DNA from: CANDYO01 sp049653745
Lineage (GTDB): Bacteria; Pseudomonadota; Alphaproteobacteria; Rickettsiales; CANDYO01
Assembly (NCBI GenBank): GCA_049653745.1
Contig: JBASGW010000009.1
Span: 1-18,262, forward strand
Direction of reading: 5' to 3'
DNA length: 18,262 bases
The notes below the pieces were generated by a model. That model saw only the letters and a list, made by a program, of their open reading frames with translations, was not told where the DNA came from and searched no databases. Shown in pieces: positions 7,869 to 16,105 of the stretch; the first letter of the stretch is position 1, and every line of letters starts with the position of its first letter. The position numbers and the translations under genes are program-made.

Positions 7869-7940
7869 GGGGCTGACACCTAAATTACTTCTTAAGGATC
7901 CAAAATCTATCCTTAAAGAATTTTATTAGGTGTCAGCCCC
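7869..7940. terminator. Long hairpin between convergent genes: bidirectional terminator or REP-like palindrome
   Basis: Perfect 15-base arms GGGGCTGACACCTAA (7869-7883) and TTAGGTGTCAGCCCC (7926-7940) enclose a second stem, TTAAGGAT (7892-7899) with ATCCTTAA (7909-7916). U-rich sequence follows on each strand (TAGATTTTTATAT on plus, AAAAGTTTTATTT on minus). It starts 21 bases past the orphan stop and ends 14 bases before the pssA stop, so it can serve both converging units. The arms are much more GC-rich than their surroundings, and GGTGTCAG-type palindromes resemble REP elements. Confidence 0.75.
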
Positions 7941-7954
7941 TAGATTTTTATATA

Positions 7955-8710
7955 CTAATTATTTTTTTCATTAGAGAACTTATTATGAGATATAATGCTG
8001 AAAGGAATTGAGCATATATAAATTATCCCAAGAGTAGGTAGAACTATCCATGGTTCTATGATAATAATTCCAATTAATAAACCAGCTGCAACTAATATTA
8101 AAGAGATATATTCTTTTTTAATTACAATTTTTTTGGTTGCGAAGGTTGGAATTCTGCTGGCCATTAAGATTCCAATAGCAATTAAGTAAAATCCCATAAA
8201 TACTGAGTTAACGTAAGTTCCTATGTCAATTTTAAAGCTAAGCATAATAGGTATAATAGCTAAGTATGCTCCTGCTGGAGCCGGAATTCCTGTGAAGAAT
8301 CCATCTTTCCAAGCTGGGCGATTAGGATTAACTAAATCAGAGTTAAATCTGGCTAATCTAATAGCTGAACAAATGCTATAAAATAAAGCAAATGACCATC
8401 CTATGCCTTTGAATTCAATTTGATGTAAATCCCATAAATATAAAACTAAAGCTGGTGCAATTCCAAAATTTACGAAATCTGCTAAAGAATCCAGCTGAGC
8501 GCCAAAATCACTAGTAGCTTTTAGTAACCTTGCTAATCTACCATCAACCACATCAAGAAAGCCAGCGATAACAATAAATATAACGGTTATATCCCATTGT
8601 CCAACCAAGGCATAGCGAATGGAAGTGAATCCAAAGCATATTGCCATAATGGTTATTATATTAGGAAATAAACGGCTAATTGGTAAAGATGGCTTTTGAA
8701 ACTCGTTCAT
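7955..8710 (-). CDS. pssA: CDP-diacylglycerol--serine O-phosphatidyltransferase (phosphatidylserine synthase)
   Basis: It makes phosphatidylserine from CDP-diacylglycerol and serine in the inner membrane. The 251-residue protein is strongly hydrophobic, with several membrane segments. It has the full CDP-alcohol phosphotransferase signature: FLDVVDGRLAR, then eight residues, then G-x3-D-x3-D ending in QLDSLAD (about 52-78). The N-terminus (PISRLFPNIITIMAICFGFTSI) and length match the Gram-positive/alphaproteobacterial type II PssA, not the E. coli PLD-type enzyme. ATG at 8710 lies 2 bases after the psd stop, so the two genes are co-transcribed and the product feeds Psd directly. Confidence 0.95.
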   Translation of the reverse strand: MNEFQKPSLPISRLFPNIITIMAICFGFTSIRYALVGQWDITVIFIVIAGFLDVVDGRLARLLKATSDFGAQLDSLADFVNFGIAPALVLYLWDLHQIEFKGIGWSFALFYSICSAIRLARFNSDLVNPNRPAWKDGFFTGIPAPAGAYLAIIPIMLSFKIDIGTYVNSVFMGFYLIAIGILMASRIPTFATKKIVIKKEYISLILVAAGLLIGIIIIEPWIVLPTLGIIYICSIPFSIISHNKFSNEKNN

Positions 8711-8712
8711 TT

Positions 8713-9405
8713 TTATCGAATTTCTCCTGTGCGTCCTTTTGGAAAGTCTAAGTCAGCTATAAGAGTTTCCCCGCCAATAACAGTTTGGCCCACAGAAACT
8801 AGGGGAGATATATCTTTTGGTAGGTACACATCCATTCTACTTCCAAATCTTATTATACCAAATCTTTCACCAGCTTTTACTTCTTGTCCTTCTTTTAGGT
8901 CGCAAACTATTCTACGAGCAATTAGTCCAGCAATTTGAGAAAAGGCAACTTCTTTTCCATTAGTCATGGTCATAAGAACTTCTTGTCTCTCATTGAATTC
9001 GCTGGCTTTATCTAAAGAGGCATTGAAGAATTTTCCTGGATGATAATAGAGTTTCTTAATTGTTCCAGAAGCGGGAACACGATTTACGTGAACATTAAAT
9101 ACATTTAGAAAAATGCTTACTCTGGTGGTTTTTATGTCTGGATTCATTCCAAGATTTGAAGGTGGAGAAACATCTTCAATTTTTTGAACCACTCCATCTG
9201 CAGGGCTGATAATAAGATTATCTCCAATTGGAACTATTCTTATAGGATCGCGAAAAAAGTAAACGCACCATATACTAGCAATTAAGCATATAACGCCTAA
9301 AGGTTTAGAAAAGTAAGAAACTATTATGGTGATAGCAAGAAAGAGAATTATAAAAATAAAACCTTCTTTATGAATGGGTGGAATGAAATTCCTTATTAAG
9401 TCCAT
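8713..9405 (-). CDS. psd: Phosphatidylserine decarboxylase proenzyme, short form
   Basis: Psd decarboxylates phosphatidylserine to phosphatidylethanolamine at the inner membrane, using a pyruvoyl group made by self-cleavage. The 230-residue length fits the short alphaproteobacterial form. Two N-terminal hydrophobic stretches (about 16-32 and 37-50) anchor it. The charge-relay residues are Asp70 (ISPADG) and His106 (FNVHVNR). The self-cleavage site is Gly188-Ser189 in RFGSRMDVYLP, in place of the LGST of E. coli, as is usual for this subfamily; Ser189 would become the pyruvoyl group. GAGG sits just upstream of ATG 9405. A candidate promoter lies in the 88-base gap to carD, and pssA follows after 2 bases. 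Confidence 0.96.
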   Translation of the reverse strand: MDLIRNFIPPIHKEGFIFIILFLAITIIVSYFSKPLGVICLIASIWCVYFFRDPIRIVPIGDNLIISPADGVVQKIEDVSPPSNLGMNPDIKTTRVSIFLNVFNVHVNRVPASGTIKKLYYHPGKFFNASLDKASEFNERQEVLMTMTNGKEVAFSQIAGLIARRIVCDLKEGQEVKAGERFGIIRFGSRMDVYLPKDISPLVSVGQTVIGGETLIADLDFPKGRTGEIR

Positions 9406-9457
9406 TTGATCCTCATTATATTAATATATACGCCCACAAAATTTGAGCTAGGATATA

Positions 9458-9486
9458 GTTATAAGGCAAAATACAAATAAAGACAA
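9458..9486 (-). promoter_or_regulatory. Candidate promoter for psd-pssA
   Basis: On the minus strand: TTGTCT (9481-9486), a 17-base spacer, then TATAAC (9458-9463, five of six to consensus). It lies just after the carD stop, so psd-pssA may be transcribed independently of carD. Confidence 0.45.
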
Positions 9487-9493
9487 TTGCTTT

Positions 9494-10000
9494 TTAAGCA
9501 GCAAACTCTTTTTCTTGAAGCTGATTGTTTAAATAATCAATAGCTTTATCAAAAGACATTTGCTTTACTTCTGCTAATTCACTTGCAAGACGATTTAGTG
9601 CTGATTCATAAATAACGCGTTCGCTGTATGAACGATCTGGATCTTCAGAATTCTTGTATAAATCTCTTACAACTTCAGCAAGTGACTTTACATCACCAGA
9701 ATTAATTTTTGTTTCATATTCTTGAACTCTTTTGCTCCACATTCCTTTTGGAGTTTTTGATTTTCCTTGAAGTATAGAAAATGCATTTTGAAGATTGTCA
9801 ACAGAGCATAATAGTCTTAAACCAATGGAAGTTGCTCTTTTTATTGGGATTCTGAGAGTCATTTTTTCTTTCAATAAAGAGATAATAAATACCCTTAGTT
9901 CGGTTCCAGCAACAATTTGTGCTTCTTCGCCAATAATTTCTCCAACTCCATGAGCTGGATAAACAACTTTATCGCCAATTTTAAAAGACTCATACAACAT
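9494..10000 (-). CDS. carD: CarD/CdnL-family transcriptional regulator
   Basis: CarD-family proteins bind the RNA polymerase beta subunit and stabilise open promoter complexes, notably at rRNA promoters. The 168-residue protein has the N-terminal RNAP-interaction (Tudor-like) domain (about 1-60; FKIGDKVVYPAHGVGEI). A helical DNA-binding domain follows, with the conserved wedge tryptophan Trp88 in KGMWSKRVQEYE and the characteristic helix LAEVVRDLYKN. AAGG lies 7 bases before ATG 10000. It is the first gene of its strand after the 423-base non-coding stretch, so it probably has its own promoter (10069-10096), and it ends 88 bases before psd. Confidence 0.95.
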   Translation of the reverse strand: MLYESFKIGDKVVYPAHGVGEIIGEEAQIVAGTELRVFIISLLKEKMTLRIPIKRATSIGLRLLCSVDNLQNAFSILQGKSKTPKGMWSKRVQEYETKINSGDVKSLAEVVRDLYKNSEDPDRSYSERVIYESALNRLASELAEVKQMSFDKAIDYLNNQLQEKEFAA

Positions 10001-10423
10001 ATTATACCTTAATAATAAAAGAGTTTAATATTGATTTAACTTGAAAATATCTATGAAAGAAAGTTTATTTTATAATATTATTTTACAATTTTTGAATATC
10101 ATTGATAACTTAAATAGTTTGGTTTTAAAACTACAAGTTCCCTAATTGAGTCTTAGAATTTATTTAATTTTAATTAAAGTAAATTAGGCTCTTTAGAATA
10201 TGATTATTAACAAAAGCTGGGCAAATAAAACAAAATTTATTCATTTTTATTGATCTTAGTGTAGCAAATATTTCATAAATATGCAAGAAAAAAGCTAAAC
10301 TTATATAAGCTATATAACTCAAGGTTAAAAAATTGGCTTATTTAGGTGGTGTTAGCCTATTCCAAAAATTATCTTTTTTATAAAATGATGATTCTAATTT
10401 TAAATTAATAGATGTTTTTTACT
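10001..10423. other. 423-base intergenic region between carD and uvrD
   Basis: No convincing open frame, tRNA or known RNA is visible. The carD-proximal part holds a candidate carD promoter. At 10157-10185 an all-A/T imperfect palindrome (arms AATTTA-TTTAATT and AATTAAA-G-TAAATT, two-base loop) could form a 13-bp stem with one bulge. The part next to uvrD (10300-10423) should hold the 3' end of the long minus-strand operon, but I see no strong terminator there. Confidence 0.5.
10069..10096 (-). promoter_or_regulatory. Candidate carD promoter
   Basis: On the minus strand: TTCAAA (10091-10096, four of six), a 16-base spacer, then TATAAA (10069-10074, five of six). The leader would be about 60 bases. 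The region is so AT-rich that alternatives exist. Confidence 0.35.
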
Positions 10424-12559
10424 CTAAATCTTTTCAATAAAATCTTTAAGGATTTTTTTTAATCCATTATTTACAAAAGCAATATCTATATTATTACCAT
10501 TAGTGGCAATAACTTTACCTTTTCCAAATTTTTTATGAGTGACTATATCTCCAATTCTAATATCAGAGTCATCAGTATTTAAAGAATTAGAAGGGAAGCC
10601 AAGCGATGAAGATAATGAATAAGAAGAGTTATGAGAAGATATAGGTTTAGAATAATTATTATAACTAAATTTAATATGATCTATTGAATCTAAATGATCT
10701 ATTTCTGTTATAAACCTAGATGCTTGGTTAGATTGCCATTCGCCAAAAACTTGACGACTGTTAGCGTAAGAAATATATAATTTATTTTTAGCTCTAGTTA
10801 TAGCCACATAAGCCAATCTTCGCTCTTCTTCTAGTCCTTCTCCTTGTGATTCAAGGCTATGGTGGCTTGGGAATAATCCTTCTTCCCATCCTGGTAAAAA
10901 TACTAGATTAAATTCTAATCCTTTTGCCGCATGAATGGTCATTATTTTAACAACATTTATATTATTTTTAGAGTCAATTTCATTAACTAAACTTACATGT
11001 TCAATAAAATCAGTTATTTCTTTAAATTCTCCAATGTTGCGTAACAACTCGGCTATATTTTCTAATCTAGATTCTGATTCTAATGTATTTTCTAATTTTA
11101 AAGATTCAATATATCCTGATTCATTTAGGATATGATTACTTGCTTCTGCAGGTTTCATATGTTGCCATAATTCATTCCAATTTTTAATTTTCTGGAGAAG
11201 TTCTTGCAAGGTGCTAAAAATTTTTCCTTTAAAATATTGATTTTCTAGCATAAACTGCAATGCGGAAAAATAGCTGCATTGATGCTGATTAGCATAAGTT
11301 TGAATTTGAGCAATAGTTGCAGGACCAAGTCCTCTTTTAGGTGTATTAATTATTCTTTCAAATGCTAGGCTATCATTACAATTATAGGCTAATCTTATAT
11401 AGGCTAGAGAGTTTTTAATTTCTAAACGATCATAAAATTTTAATCCACCAACAATATTATAAGAAATTTTATGCTGAATGAAGATATCTTCTATTATCCT
11501 TGTTTGAAAGCTTGCTCTTACTAGAATTGCAATCTCATTTAATGGAATATTATCTAAAGATTTTATTTTATTGGCGATATGTTCAGCTTCCTGATATGCA
11601 TTAAGGTGAGATAATATCTTAACTTTTTCTTCAGAAGCTGAATCTGTCCATAAGTTTTTTCCAATTCTTGATGTATTGTTAGCAATTAAATAATTAGCAG
11701 TTGATAAGATATGCTTAGTTGAGCGATAATTTTGTTCTAAACGAATAATTGTTGCGCCCAGAAAATCATGAGAAAATTTTAAGATATTTCTAATTTCAGC
11801 TCCTCTAAAGCCATATATGGATTGGTCTTCATCTCCAACTGCGCAAAGATTATTATGTTTTTGAGCTAGATATCTCAGCCATAAATATTGTACCACGTTG
11901 GTATCTTGATATTCATCAACCATAATGTAGCGAAATTTTTCTTGATAATAACCTAAAATTTCAGGATGCTCTTTAAATAATTTTAAAGAAAATAGTAATA
12001 AATCACCAAAGTCTAAAGCATTTAAGATTTTTAAACGCTTTTGATATTCATGATAAATATCTTTGGTTCTAATTTGAAGATGATTTGTTAGGTCACTAGC
12101 AGTTAAATTTTCTGGAAATAATCCTGAATCTTTCCATCTTCCTATAATTCCAGCTATAATTTTTGGAGCAAAAACTTTTTCGTCTAAGTTTTTTTCTCGA
12201 ACTATTCTTTTTATTAAACGCCATTGGTCATCTGTATCTATAATAGTGAAATCTTTTTCTATGCCACATTCTTTTGTGTGATTACGAATTATTCTGGTAG
12301 ATAGTGAATGAAAGGTTCCAATCCAGATGCCATTACTTTCAATTAAGCTTTCGGTTCTATGGAGCATTTCATTCGCAGCTTTATTAGTAAAAGTAACTGC
12401 CATAATTTGGCTAGGATATGCTAAGCCATTGCTAATGATATAAGCAATTCTTTGAGTAATAACTCTAGTTTTTCCAGTGCCTGCTCCAGCTAAAATTAAT
12501 AAGGGCCCTTCGGTGTTTTCGCAAGCTTCTATTTGTTGTGAGTTAAGTTGATCATACAT
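10424..12559 (-). CDS. uvrD: UvrD/PcrA-type superfamily 1 DNA helicase
   Basis: This is a 3'-5' helicase of nucleotide-excision and mismatch repair that also displaces proteins from DNA. All SF1A motifs are present in 711 residues: Q motif LNSQQIEA (5-12), Walker A GAGTGKT (25-31), Walker B VDEYQDT (214-220), motif III VGDEDQSIYGFRG (241-253), motif IV RLEQNYRST (273-281), motif V TIHAAKGLEF (541-550) and motif VI EEERRLAYVAITRAK (577-591). A Ser/Asn-rich linker (about 621-665) leads to a C-terminal Tudor-like domain (GDIVTHKKFGKGKV), which in PcrA/UvrD contacts RNA polymerase. The gene starts 9 bases after ubiG with no clear Shine-Dalgarno, consistent with coupled translation. It is the last gene of the seven-gene run. 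Confidence 0.96.
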   Translation of the reverse strand: MYDQLNSQQIEACENTEGPLLILAGAGTGKTRVITQRIAYIISNGLAYPSQIMAVTFTNKAANEMLHRTESLIESNGIWIGTFHSLSTRIIRNHTKECGIEKDFTIIDTDDQWRLIKRIVREKNLDEKVFAPKIIAGIIGRWKDSGLFPENLTASDLTNHLQIRTKDIYHEYQKRLKILNALDFGDLLLFSLKLFKEHPEILGYYQEKFRYIMVDEYQDTNVVQYLWLRYLAQKHNNLCAVGDEDQSIYGFRGAEIRNILKFSHDFLGATIIRLEQNYRSTKHILSTANYLIANNTSRIGKNLWTDSASEEKVKILSHLNAYQEAEHIANKIKSLDNIPLNEIAILVRASFQTRIIEDIFIQHKISYNIVGGLKFYDRLEIKNSLAYIRLAYNCNDSLAFERIINTPKRGLGPATIAQIQTYANQHQCSYFSALQFMLENQYFKGKIFSTLQELLQKIKNWNELWQHMKPAEASNHILNESGYIESLKLENTLESESRLENIAELLRNIGEFKEITDFIEHVSLVNEIDSKNNINVVKIMTIHAAKGLEFNLVFLPGWEEGLFPSHHSLESQGEGLEEERRLAYVAITRAKNKLYISYANSRQVFGEWQSNQASRFITEIDHLDSIDHIKFSYNNYSKPISSHNSSYSLSSSLGFPSNSLNTDDSDIRIGDIVTHKKFGKGKVIATNGNNIDIAFVNNGLKKILKDFIEKI

Positions 12560-12568
12560 AAGTAATTT

Positions 12569-13297
12569 TTAGCCAGTAAAAGAAATGAAATAATTATTAT
12601 CAATATTATTAGTTAAACTCCAAGAGTTAGATAGTAAATTATAACTTAATCCTTGAATATTGATAACATGCATACCTTGATTTGATGATATTTTATTGAT
12701 TAACGAGGGTTTTACAAACTTTGAGTAATCATGAGTTCCCACAGGTAACCATTTTAAAATATATTCTGCTCCTATTATTGTTTGTAATAAGGCAGAAAAA
12801 GTTTTGTTGATAGTGGAAAAAATAAGTAACCCATTAGGTGCAAGTAGTTTGCAGCAAGTTTCAATAAATAATTCAATGTTATCAACATGTTCTAAAATTT
12901 CTAGAGCTATAATCAATTGAAATTTTTCTTTTGTTTTTAGTAGGTCTTCTGCAAGAATTTGTTGATAGTTAATATTAAGATTTGCTAGTTTAGCATGGTT
13001 CTTAGCAATGTTGATATTTATTGCACTGGCATCTATGCCTGTTATTTTAGTGCCAAGACGAGACAATCCTTCGGTTACTAATCCACCGCCGCAACCAACA
13101 TCAAGAGTTTTTATTGAATTTAGTGAATCAACTTTAAAATGAAGTTTAGATAAATTAATTATATATTCTAGGCGCAGGGGGGTTATATCATGCAAAGGTT
13201 TAAACTTTCCTGAAGGATTCCACCAATCTTCAGCCATGAGTTCAAATTTACTAAGTTCACTTTGTGATAATGTTGTGGGTCCATTCTTACTGTTCAT
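12569..13297 (-). CDS. ubiG: Ubiquinone biosynthesis O-methyltransferase
   Basis: UbiG performs both O-methylations of ubiquinone synthesis using S-adenosylmethionine at the inner membrane. The 242-residue protein has the UbiG-specific N-terminus (FELMAEDWWNPSGKFKPLH, about 18-36). SAM motif I is LDVGCGGGLVTEGLSRLG (65-82), with acidic Asp89 (TGIDAS) and the post-motif ALEILEHVDN. I start at ATG 13297, which gives the family's usual length and overlaps the upstream gene by 11 bases; an in-frame TTG at 13312 would add five residues. Neither start has a Shine-Dalgarno, so coupling with the upstream gene is likely. It is 9 bases from uvrD. Confidence 0.95.
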   Translation of the reverse strand: MNSKNGPTTLSQSELSKFELMAEDWWNPSGKFKPLHDITPLRLEYIINLSKLHFKVDSLNSIKTLDVGCGGGLVTEGLSRLGTKITGIDASAININIAKNHAKLANLNINYQQILAEDLLKTKEKFQLIIALEILEHVDNIELFIETCCKLLAPNGLLIFSTINKTFSALLQTIIGAEYILKWLPVGTHDYSKFVKPSLINKISSNQGMHVINIQGLSYNLLSNSWSLTNNIDNNYFISFTG

Positions 13298-14072
13298 TTT
13301 TTTGGCTAACAAAATTTATTATTTGTTCTAGAATCATGTTTATTTGTTTCATATCTTCATTGGCATCATAACTTTTTCTAACATTAAAAGGAGAGATCCT
13401 TATATTTAAGTCATGATTTTTATTGGATATGATGAAAGCTGATTCAGGAAATAAATCTATTGAAATGACATAATCATTAGCAGTGATTGGTCCATTTTCT
13501 CCTGAGTAACGCTCCCTTAATTCATGAGAGCTTTTAGCTCTTTTAGTTGTTCCATTAAGAGATTTGATGTCTACGGCATATTTTTCTTTAGGTAGGAAAG
13601 TTGCAAAATTTTTAAAAGGAATATTATTAATTTCTAAATTCAGTTGTTCAACAAAAGCTTTAGTGCGTAGATTATTTTTTTGTGAGCAAATTAAAACATG
13701 AGTTTTAATTCCAGAGTTTGCAAGTGATTCAAAAAAATATTTGATACTAGGTCTTAGAACAAAAGATTCAGTATCAATGCGTTGATTATAAGTGTTAATT
13801 GGTTCTGGATCTTGATTAGTTTTTTTTAAATAAGTTTCTAGAGTTCTGTTCTTATTGCGACTAGTTGATATATTTATAGTTTGAACAATATATCCTCGTT
13901 GCTGTAGAACTTCTTTATATTCAGCAAAATCTTTTTCATTAAAAAATGCTATGTTATCAATAATAACATTATCAATATCAACCAGTAGATATAATTGCGG
14001 AGGCAATTTCTCCTGAGCAAAACATAAAGATGAAAAAATACTTATAAGTAACCCTAAAAATAATTGCTTCAT
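13287..14072 (-). CDS. Exported HAD-like protein (DUF2608-type)
   Basis: The 261-residue protein begins with a clear signal peptide (MKQLFLGLLISIFSSLCFA, cleavage after residue 19 before QEK). The residue before Cys17 does not fit a lipobox, so it is likely periplasmic or secreted, not a lipoprotein. The mature part has HAD-superfamily phosphohydrolase features: motif I LVDIDNVI with Asp32 and Asp34, motif II VLICSQ with Ser130, a possible motif III lysine near 178-180, and a motif IV-like VISIDLFPES with Asp206. It resembles DUF2608 proteins known in intracellular alphaproteobacteria; substrate unknown. AGAGG, 7 bases before ATG, overlaps the serS stop. It sits between serS and ubiG and overlaps ubiG by 11 bases. 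Confidence 0.8.
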   Translation of the reverse strand: MKQLFLGLLISIFSSLCFAQEKLPPQLYLLVDIDNVIIDNIAFFNEKDFAEYKEVLQQRGYIVQTINISTSRNKNRTLETYLKKTNQDPEPINTYNQRIDTESFVLRPSIKYFFESLANSGIKTHVLICSQKNNLRTKAFVEQLNLEINNIPFKNFATFLPKEKYAVDIKSLNGTTKRAKSSHELRERYSGENGPITANDYVISIDLFPESAFIISNKNHDLNIRISPFNVRKSYDANEDMKQINMILEQIINFVSQKNEQ

Positions 14073-14082
14073 AATTAAACCT

Positions 14083-15354
14083 CTATTTCAAGAATTCCAC
14101 CCCTCCCATGTAAGGGAGTAAAACTTTTGGTATACGAACGCTTCCATCAGCTTGTTGATAATTCTCAAGAATAGCAACAATAGTTCTGCCAACAGCTAAA
14201 GCTGATCCATTTAGGGTATGAACAAAGCTTTTTTCTCTGGTTGATGTATTAGAAATATATCTAGCTTTTAATCGTCTAGCTTGGAAATCTCCACAATTAG
14301 AGCAGCTAGAAATTTCTCTATATTTATTTTGACTAGGAATCCATACTTCTAAATCATATGTTTTTTGAGCTGAAAATCCCATATCACCGGTGCATAAAAG
14401 CATAACTTTATAAGGAAGTTCAAGGGCTTTTAGAATTTCTTCAGCTGCATTAGTAATTCTTTCATGCTCTGCTTTAGAATCTTCTGGAGTGGTTATGCTA
14501 ACTAATTCTACTTTAGAAAATTGATGCAATCGAATCATGCCTTTGGTATCTCTTCCAGCAGATCCAGCTTCAGAGCGAAAACATGGAGTGTAAGCAACAA
14601 AGCGCAATGGCAATTTGTCGTTATCAATTATTTTGTCTGCAACTAAATTAGTTAGTGACACTTCAGAAGTTGGAATAAGCCTGTATCCATTGGTTGTTGC
14701 AAAAGAATCGGCAGCTAAGTTTGGTAGTTGCCCAGTGCCATACATAGCACTATCTTTTACTAATAAAGGTGGGCTTATTTCAGTGTAATTATGTTTTGAT
14801 GTATGGAGATCAAGCATAAAATTAGCTAGAGCTCTTTCTAATTTGGCTAGTCCTGCACTTAAAGTTACAAATCTGCTACCAGAAATTTTAGCAGTTTGAG
14901 TGAAGTCTAATAAACCCATGTTTTCGCCTAACTCATCATGAGGTTTAGGTGTAAAATTAAATGATGGTATTGCTCCCCATTTACGAACTTCTATGTTTGA
15001 AGTTTCGTCAGCTCCAGTAGGAACATCTTCACTTGCCATATTTGGCATTGAAGATAAAAGTTTTTCTAACTCTACTTCATTATTAAATTTTTCTTCAAGT
15101 TCAGATAATTTATCTTTGATATGGCCAGCGTCACGTTTTAGGGTGACTAGCTCAGGATTGCTGATGTTTCCATATTTTGCTATTAAAGCCGCTTTCTCTT
15201 TACGAGCATGTTGTAATTTTTGTATCAAGGTGGTTAATTGACGCTTGGATTCATCTAAAATGATAATTTGTTCAGAAATAGGTTCAACACCTCTGTTTTT
15301 AAGGGCTAGATCAAATTTATCTGTGTTTTCTCGAATCCATTTTATATCATGCAT
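14083..15354 (-). CDS. serS: Serine--tRNA ligase
   Basis: This class II synthetase charges tRNA-Ser (and tRNA-Sec where present) in the cytoplasm. The 423-residue length is normal. The N-terminal long coiled-coil arm (about 30-103) binds the variable arm of tRNA-Ser. Motif 2 spans about 258-283 (CFRSEAGSAGRDTKGM, then RLHQFSKVE), and motif 3 is GSALAVGRTIVAILENYQ at 383-400 with Arg390. ATG at 15354 overlaps the tatC stop by 8 bases (ATGCATGA). The DUF2608-type gene follows after 10 bases. The tatC-serS adjacency is conserved in alphaproteobacteria. Confidence 0.97.
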   Translation of the reverse strand: MHDIKWIRENTDKFDLALKNRGVEPISEQIIILDESKRQLTTLIQKLQHARKEKAALIAKYGNISNPELVTLKRDAGHIKDKLSELEEKFNNEVELEKLLSSMPNMASEDVPTGADETSNIEVRKWGAIPSFNFTPKPHDELGENMGLLDFTQTAKISGSRFVTLSAGLAKLERALANFMLDLHTSKHNYTEISPPLLVKDSAMYGTGQLPNLAADSFATTNGYRLIPTSEVSLTNLVADKIIDNDKLPLRFVAYTPCFRSEAGSAGRDTKGMIRLHQFSKVELVSITTPEDSKAEHERITNAAEEILKALELPYKVMLLCTGDMGFSAQKTYDLEVWIPSQNKYREISSCSNCGDFQARRLKARYISNTSTREKSFVHTLNGSALAVGRTIVAILENYQQADGSVRIPKVLLPYMGGVEFLK

Positions 15355-16105
15355 CTTTCCGATCCTTATTAATTTTTGCGCATATTAAGATTGATAATTC
15401 ATAAAGTATAATCATTGGTATGGCAAGCCCAATTTGGCTTATAGCATCAGGAGGAGTTAGAATAGCAGCTAATATAAATATCAGCACAATTGCAAAACGC
15501 CTCTTGTTTTTTAATCCTTGTGCAGTAATTATATCTATTTTTGCTAACAATGCTAGTATAATTGGCATTTGAAAAGCTAAGCCAAAAGCAATAATCATAT
15601 TCACTGCTAAACTTAGATATTCACTCACTTTGGCTTCTAACTTCATTGGTAAACTGGTGGGAGCAACGCTTTGTTCAAAACTTAAGAAAAACTTCCAAGC
15701 TAATGGAAAAATAAAATAATAAACAAAGAGCATTCCCAAAAAGAATAAAATTGGTGTAGCTATTAAAAAAGGTATCAAAGTTCTCCGCTCATTTTTATAA
15801 AGACCAGGAGCAATAAAAATATATATTTGACTAAAGAAAAAAGGAATAGTTAAGCTAAGAGCTGCATAGTAAGCTAATTTTAAATAGCTAAAAAATATCT
15901 CAGCTAAATTAGTGTAAATCATGTGTTTGTCTTGATTTAACCATTGCTCATTTAATGGAGTTAAAAGAAATTGATATATTTTTTCAACGTAAAAATAAGA
16001 TAGAAAAAAGCTAATAAAAAAGAAAATCAAAGTGTAGATAAGTCTAATTTTCAATTCTTTGAAGTGAGAGGCTAATGAATGTAAATTGGGATCAATTGTC
16101 ATCAT
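15347..16105 (-). CDS. tatC: Sec-independent (Tat) protein translocase subunit TatC
   Basis: TatC is the multispanning receptor of the twin-arginine pathway, which exports folded proteins across the inner membrane. The 252-residue protein has about six membrane segments. The N-terminal cytoplasmic signature is SHFKELKIRLIY (family HLxELRxR), and the first periplasmic/loop signature is IAPGLYKNERR, containing the conserved Glu of the signal-peptide site. ATG at 16105 overlaps the tatB stop by 4 bases (ATGA); a second in-frame ATG at 16102 is possible. The gene also overlaps serS by 8 bases. Confidence 0.96.
   Translation of the reverse strand: MMTIDPNLHSLASHFKELKIRLIYTLIFFFISFFLSYFYVEKIYQFLLTPLNEQWLNQDKHMIYTNLAEIFFSYLKLAYYAALSLTIPFFFSQIYIFIAPGLYKNERRTLIPFLIATPILFFLGMLFVYYFIFPLAWKFFLSFEQSVAPTSLPMKLEAKVSEYLSLAVNMIIAFGLAFQMPIILALLAKIDIITAQGLKNKRRFAIVLIFILAAILTPPDAISQIGLAIPMIILYELSILICAKINKDRKDA

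Noticed and set aside
8696..8938. Plus-strand 80-codon frame across the psd/pssA junction.
   Set aside because: It is antisense to the conserved C-terminal half of Psd, including the self-cleavage region, and looks like a frame shadow.
10340..10362. A stretch reading TTAGGTGGTGTTAGCC that resembles the arm TTAGGTGTCAGCCCC of the hairpin at 7869-7940.
   Set aside because: The match needs an internal insertion and lacks two Cs, and no complementary arm is nearby, so it is more likely chance than a degenerate second repeat copy.
14993..15241. Plus-strand 82-codon frame opposite serS.
   Set aside because: It mirrors the coiled-coil arm of SerRS on the other strand; the Ser-rich composition is what antisense reading of Glu/Leu codons gives.
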